Position numbers and translations under genes: made by a program
Source of the DNA: Granulicella sp.
Lineage (GTDB): Bacteria; Acidobacteriota; Terriglobia; Terriglobales; Acidobacteriaceae
Assembly: GCA_027365345.1 (NCBI GenBank)
Contig: DAHXNO010000111.1
Location: 1 to 32,573 of the forward strand
Reading direction: 5' to 3'
Length of the DNA stretch: 32,573 bases
The notes under the pieces: generated by a model
What the model was told of the DNA's origin: nothing
The model's database searches: none
The model's input: only the letters and a program-made list of their open reading frames with translations
Shown: positions 31,083-32,573 of the stretch, one piece after another
How the letters are laid out: each line of letters begins with the position of its first letter
Numbering within the stretch: the stretch's first letter is position 1

Positions 31083-32573
31083 ATGAATCCTCAACTGCTC
31101 TGGCTCATCCCGATCTATCCCTTCGTCGGCTTCCTGATCAACGGACTGTTTGGACGCAGGTTTCCGCGCGCAGTGGTCTCGGCCGTCGCGCTCACCGCTA
31201 CGCTGCTGCCCGCACTGCTGGTGACCAAGTTGTGGATGGTCATGGCGGCTGCCGGTGGACCTCTGAGCATCTCCATCCGCAGCGTACCCTGGATCGCCGT
31301 TTCTGGCTTTCATGTTGACTTCGCCTTTACTGTGGACCACCTTACCCTGGTGATGCTCGGAGTAGTTACCGGCGTGGGCTTCCTGATCCACGTGTACTCG
31401 GTTGGCTATATGGCGCACGAAGAGGGGTACTGGCGGTTTTTCGCCTATCTCAACCTCTTCATGTTCTTCATGCTGGTGCTGGTGCTTTCTTCCAGCTTCC
31501 TTCTTCTCTTTGTCGGCTGGGAGGGAGTTGGTTTGTCCAGCTACCTTCTGATCGGCTTTTACTTCCTCAAGAATTCGGCTGCCAACGCCGGCATGAAAGC
31601 CTTCATCGTCAACCGCATCGGCGACTTTGGCTTCCTGCTGGCGATGTTCCTTCTGGTGGCCCGCTATGGCACGCTGGACTTCCATACCATCTTTGCGAGG
31701 ATCGCAGCCTCGCCACTTAGCGGCGGCTTTTTCACCGCCGTCGCCTTGCTGCTGGTTCTGGGCGCGACGGGTAAGTCCGCGCAGATTCCGCTCTACATCT
31801 GGCTGCCGGACGCGATGGAAGGCCCCACCCCCGTCTCGGCCCTGATTCACGCGGCCACGATGGTCACCGCGGGCGTCTACATGGTGGCCCGCTGCCACGT
31901 TCTCTTCAACCACTCTCCGGTGGCGCTGATGGTCGTGGCTGGGATCGGCGCGCTCACCGCTCTCTTTGCCGCCACCATGGGCATGGTGCAGCATGACATC
32001 AAACGGGTGCTGGCTTACTCCACCGTCTCCCAACTCGGCTATATGTTCCTGGCCTGCGGGGTGGGAGCCTATTCCGCCGGCATCTTCCACCTGATGACCC
32101 ACGCCTTCTTCAAGGGACTGCTCTTCCTGGCCGCTGGCTCTGTGATTCATGCCCTCTCTGGCGAACAGGACATGCGTTACATGGGCGGTCTATGGAAGAA
32201 GATCCCCATCACCTTTTGGACCATGACGGCCGCGACCTTCGCCATCTCTGGCGTGTGGCCGTTCTCCGGTTTCTTCTCCAAGGATGAGATCCTGTTTCAG
32301 ACCTTCCAGTCTCCCAACCCGCTCGCCAAGCTGCTCTGGTTTGTGGGCTTGGTCACCGCCGGCATGACCTCGTTCTACATGTTCCGGCTCTGGTTCAAGA
32401 CCTTCTTTGGCGAGAGCCGCTATTCCCAGTCCAGCTTTGCGCAAGCCGCGCATGGCGACAACCATGGCGTCCACCACGCGCAGGGCATTCACGAGTCGCC
32501 CCTGGTGATGACCGTTCCGCTGATGCTGCTGGGCGTGCTTTCTCTCATCGGCGGTTTGGGAGGAGGTCCCCCC
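31083..32573 (+). CDS. nuoL: NADH-quinone oxidoreductase subunit L (3' end beyond the window)
   Basis: The first 497 codons of the large antiporter-like subunit of complex I are present and the frame runs off the right edge; the family is usually 600-650 residues. The start MNPQLLWLIPIYPFVGFLIN is typical. Conserved parts are HLTLVMLGVVTGVGFLIHVY, GWEGVGLSSYLLIGFYF, GATGKSAQIPLYIWLPDAME with the functional lysine, and LIHAATMVTAGVYMVAR. Upstream, ATG GAA CCA TGA at 31075-31086 forms a three-codon frame whose stop overlaps the nuoL ATG, which may matter for initiation. The extramembrane loop near residues 445-475 is rich in His. Confidence 0.96.
   Translation, partial: MNPQLLWLIPIYPFVGFLINGLFGRRFPRAVVSAVALTATLLPALLVTKLWMVMAAAGGPLSISIRSVPWIAVSGFHVDFAFTVDHLTLVMLGVVTGVGFLIHVYSVGYMAHEEGYWRFFAYLNLFMFFMLVLVLSSSFLLLFVGWEGVGLSSYLLIGFYFLKNSAANAGMKAFIVNRIGDFGFLLAMFLLVARYGTLDFHTIFARIAASPLSGGFFTAVALLLVLGATGKSAQIPLYIWLPDAMEGPTPVSALIHAATMVTAGVYMVARCHVLFNHSPVALMVVAGIGALTALFAATMGMVQHDIKRVLAYSTVSQLGYMFLACGVGAYSAGIFHLMTHAFFKGLLFLAAGSVIHALSGEQDMRYMGGLWKKIPITFWTMTAATFAISGVWPFSGFFSKDEILFQTFQSPNPLAKLLWFVGLVTAGMTSFYMFRLWFKTFFGESRYSQSSFAQAAHGDNHGVHHAQGIHESPLVMTVPLMLLGVLSLIGGLGGGPP

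Overview
This GC-rich window (about 60 percent by eye) looks like a chromosomal segment of an Acidobacteriota, most likely class Terriglobia. The best taxonomic clue is the secreted von Willebrand A protein with the layout of the acidobacterial VWFA-related family. No phage, insertion sequence, CRISPR, rRNA or tRNA was seen.

Layout. (1) 1-10412, plus strand: a tightly packed plant hemicellulose locus. It holds a possible upstream gene tail, a phytanoyl-CoA dioxygenase-like enzyme, a GPH sugar:cation symporter, a cytoplasmic GH31 glycosidase, a secreted parallel beta-helix protein, a secreted CE15-like glucuronoyl esterase and a secreted GH30-like hydrolase. The GPH plus GH31 pair recalls yicJ-yicI (xyloside transport plus alpha-xylosidase). 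The esterase, GH30 and beta-helix proteins would act outside the cytoplasm on glucuronoxylan or xyloglucan. (2) 10516-13604, minus strand: a cytochrome P450 and the VWA protein. (3) 13768-17726, plus strand: a K+-independent-type H+-pumping pyrophosphatase with a strong terminator, then a DUF1015 protein. (4) 17727-19916: a 22-bp tandem repeat, thiG, a structured RNA candidate with its own terminator, and a DUF3592 membrane protein. (5) 20208-21131: prepilin peptidase. (6) 21199 to the window end, plus strand: respiratory complex I genes in the order nuoA-C-D-(two small genes)-E-F-G-H-J-(35-aa membrane peptide)-K-L, with nuoL cut by the window edge.

The points most worth following are these. 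The complex I cluster lacks nuoB and nuoI at their usual places. It carries extra small genes, including a 35-residue single-helix membrane peptide between nuoJ and nuoK that is preceded by a good ribosome binding site, and a translationally coupled 45/105-residue pair between nuoD and nuoE. A TANNNT box lies 6-8 bases before the start codon of several genes that head transcription units, which suggests leaderless transcription. A minus-strand RNA of about 155 nt with a long closing stem and a following terminator lies upstream of thiG; it may be a 6S-like RNA or an unrecognised leader.
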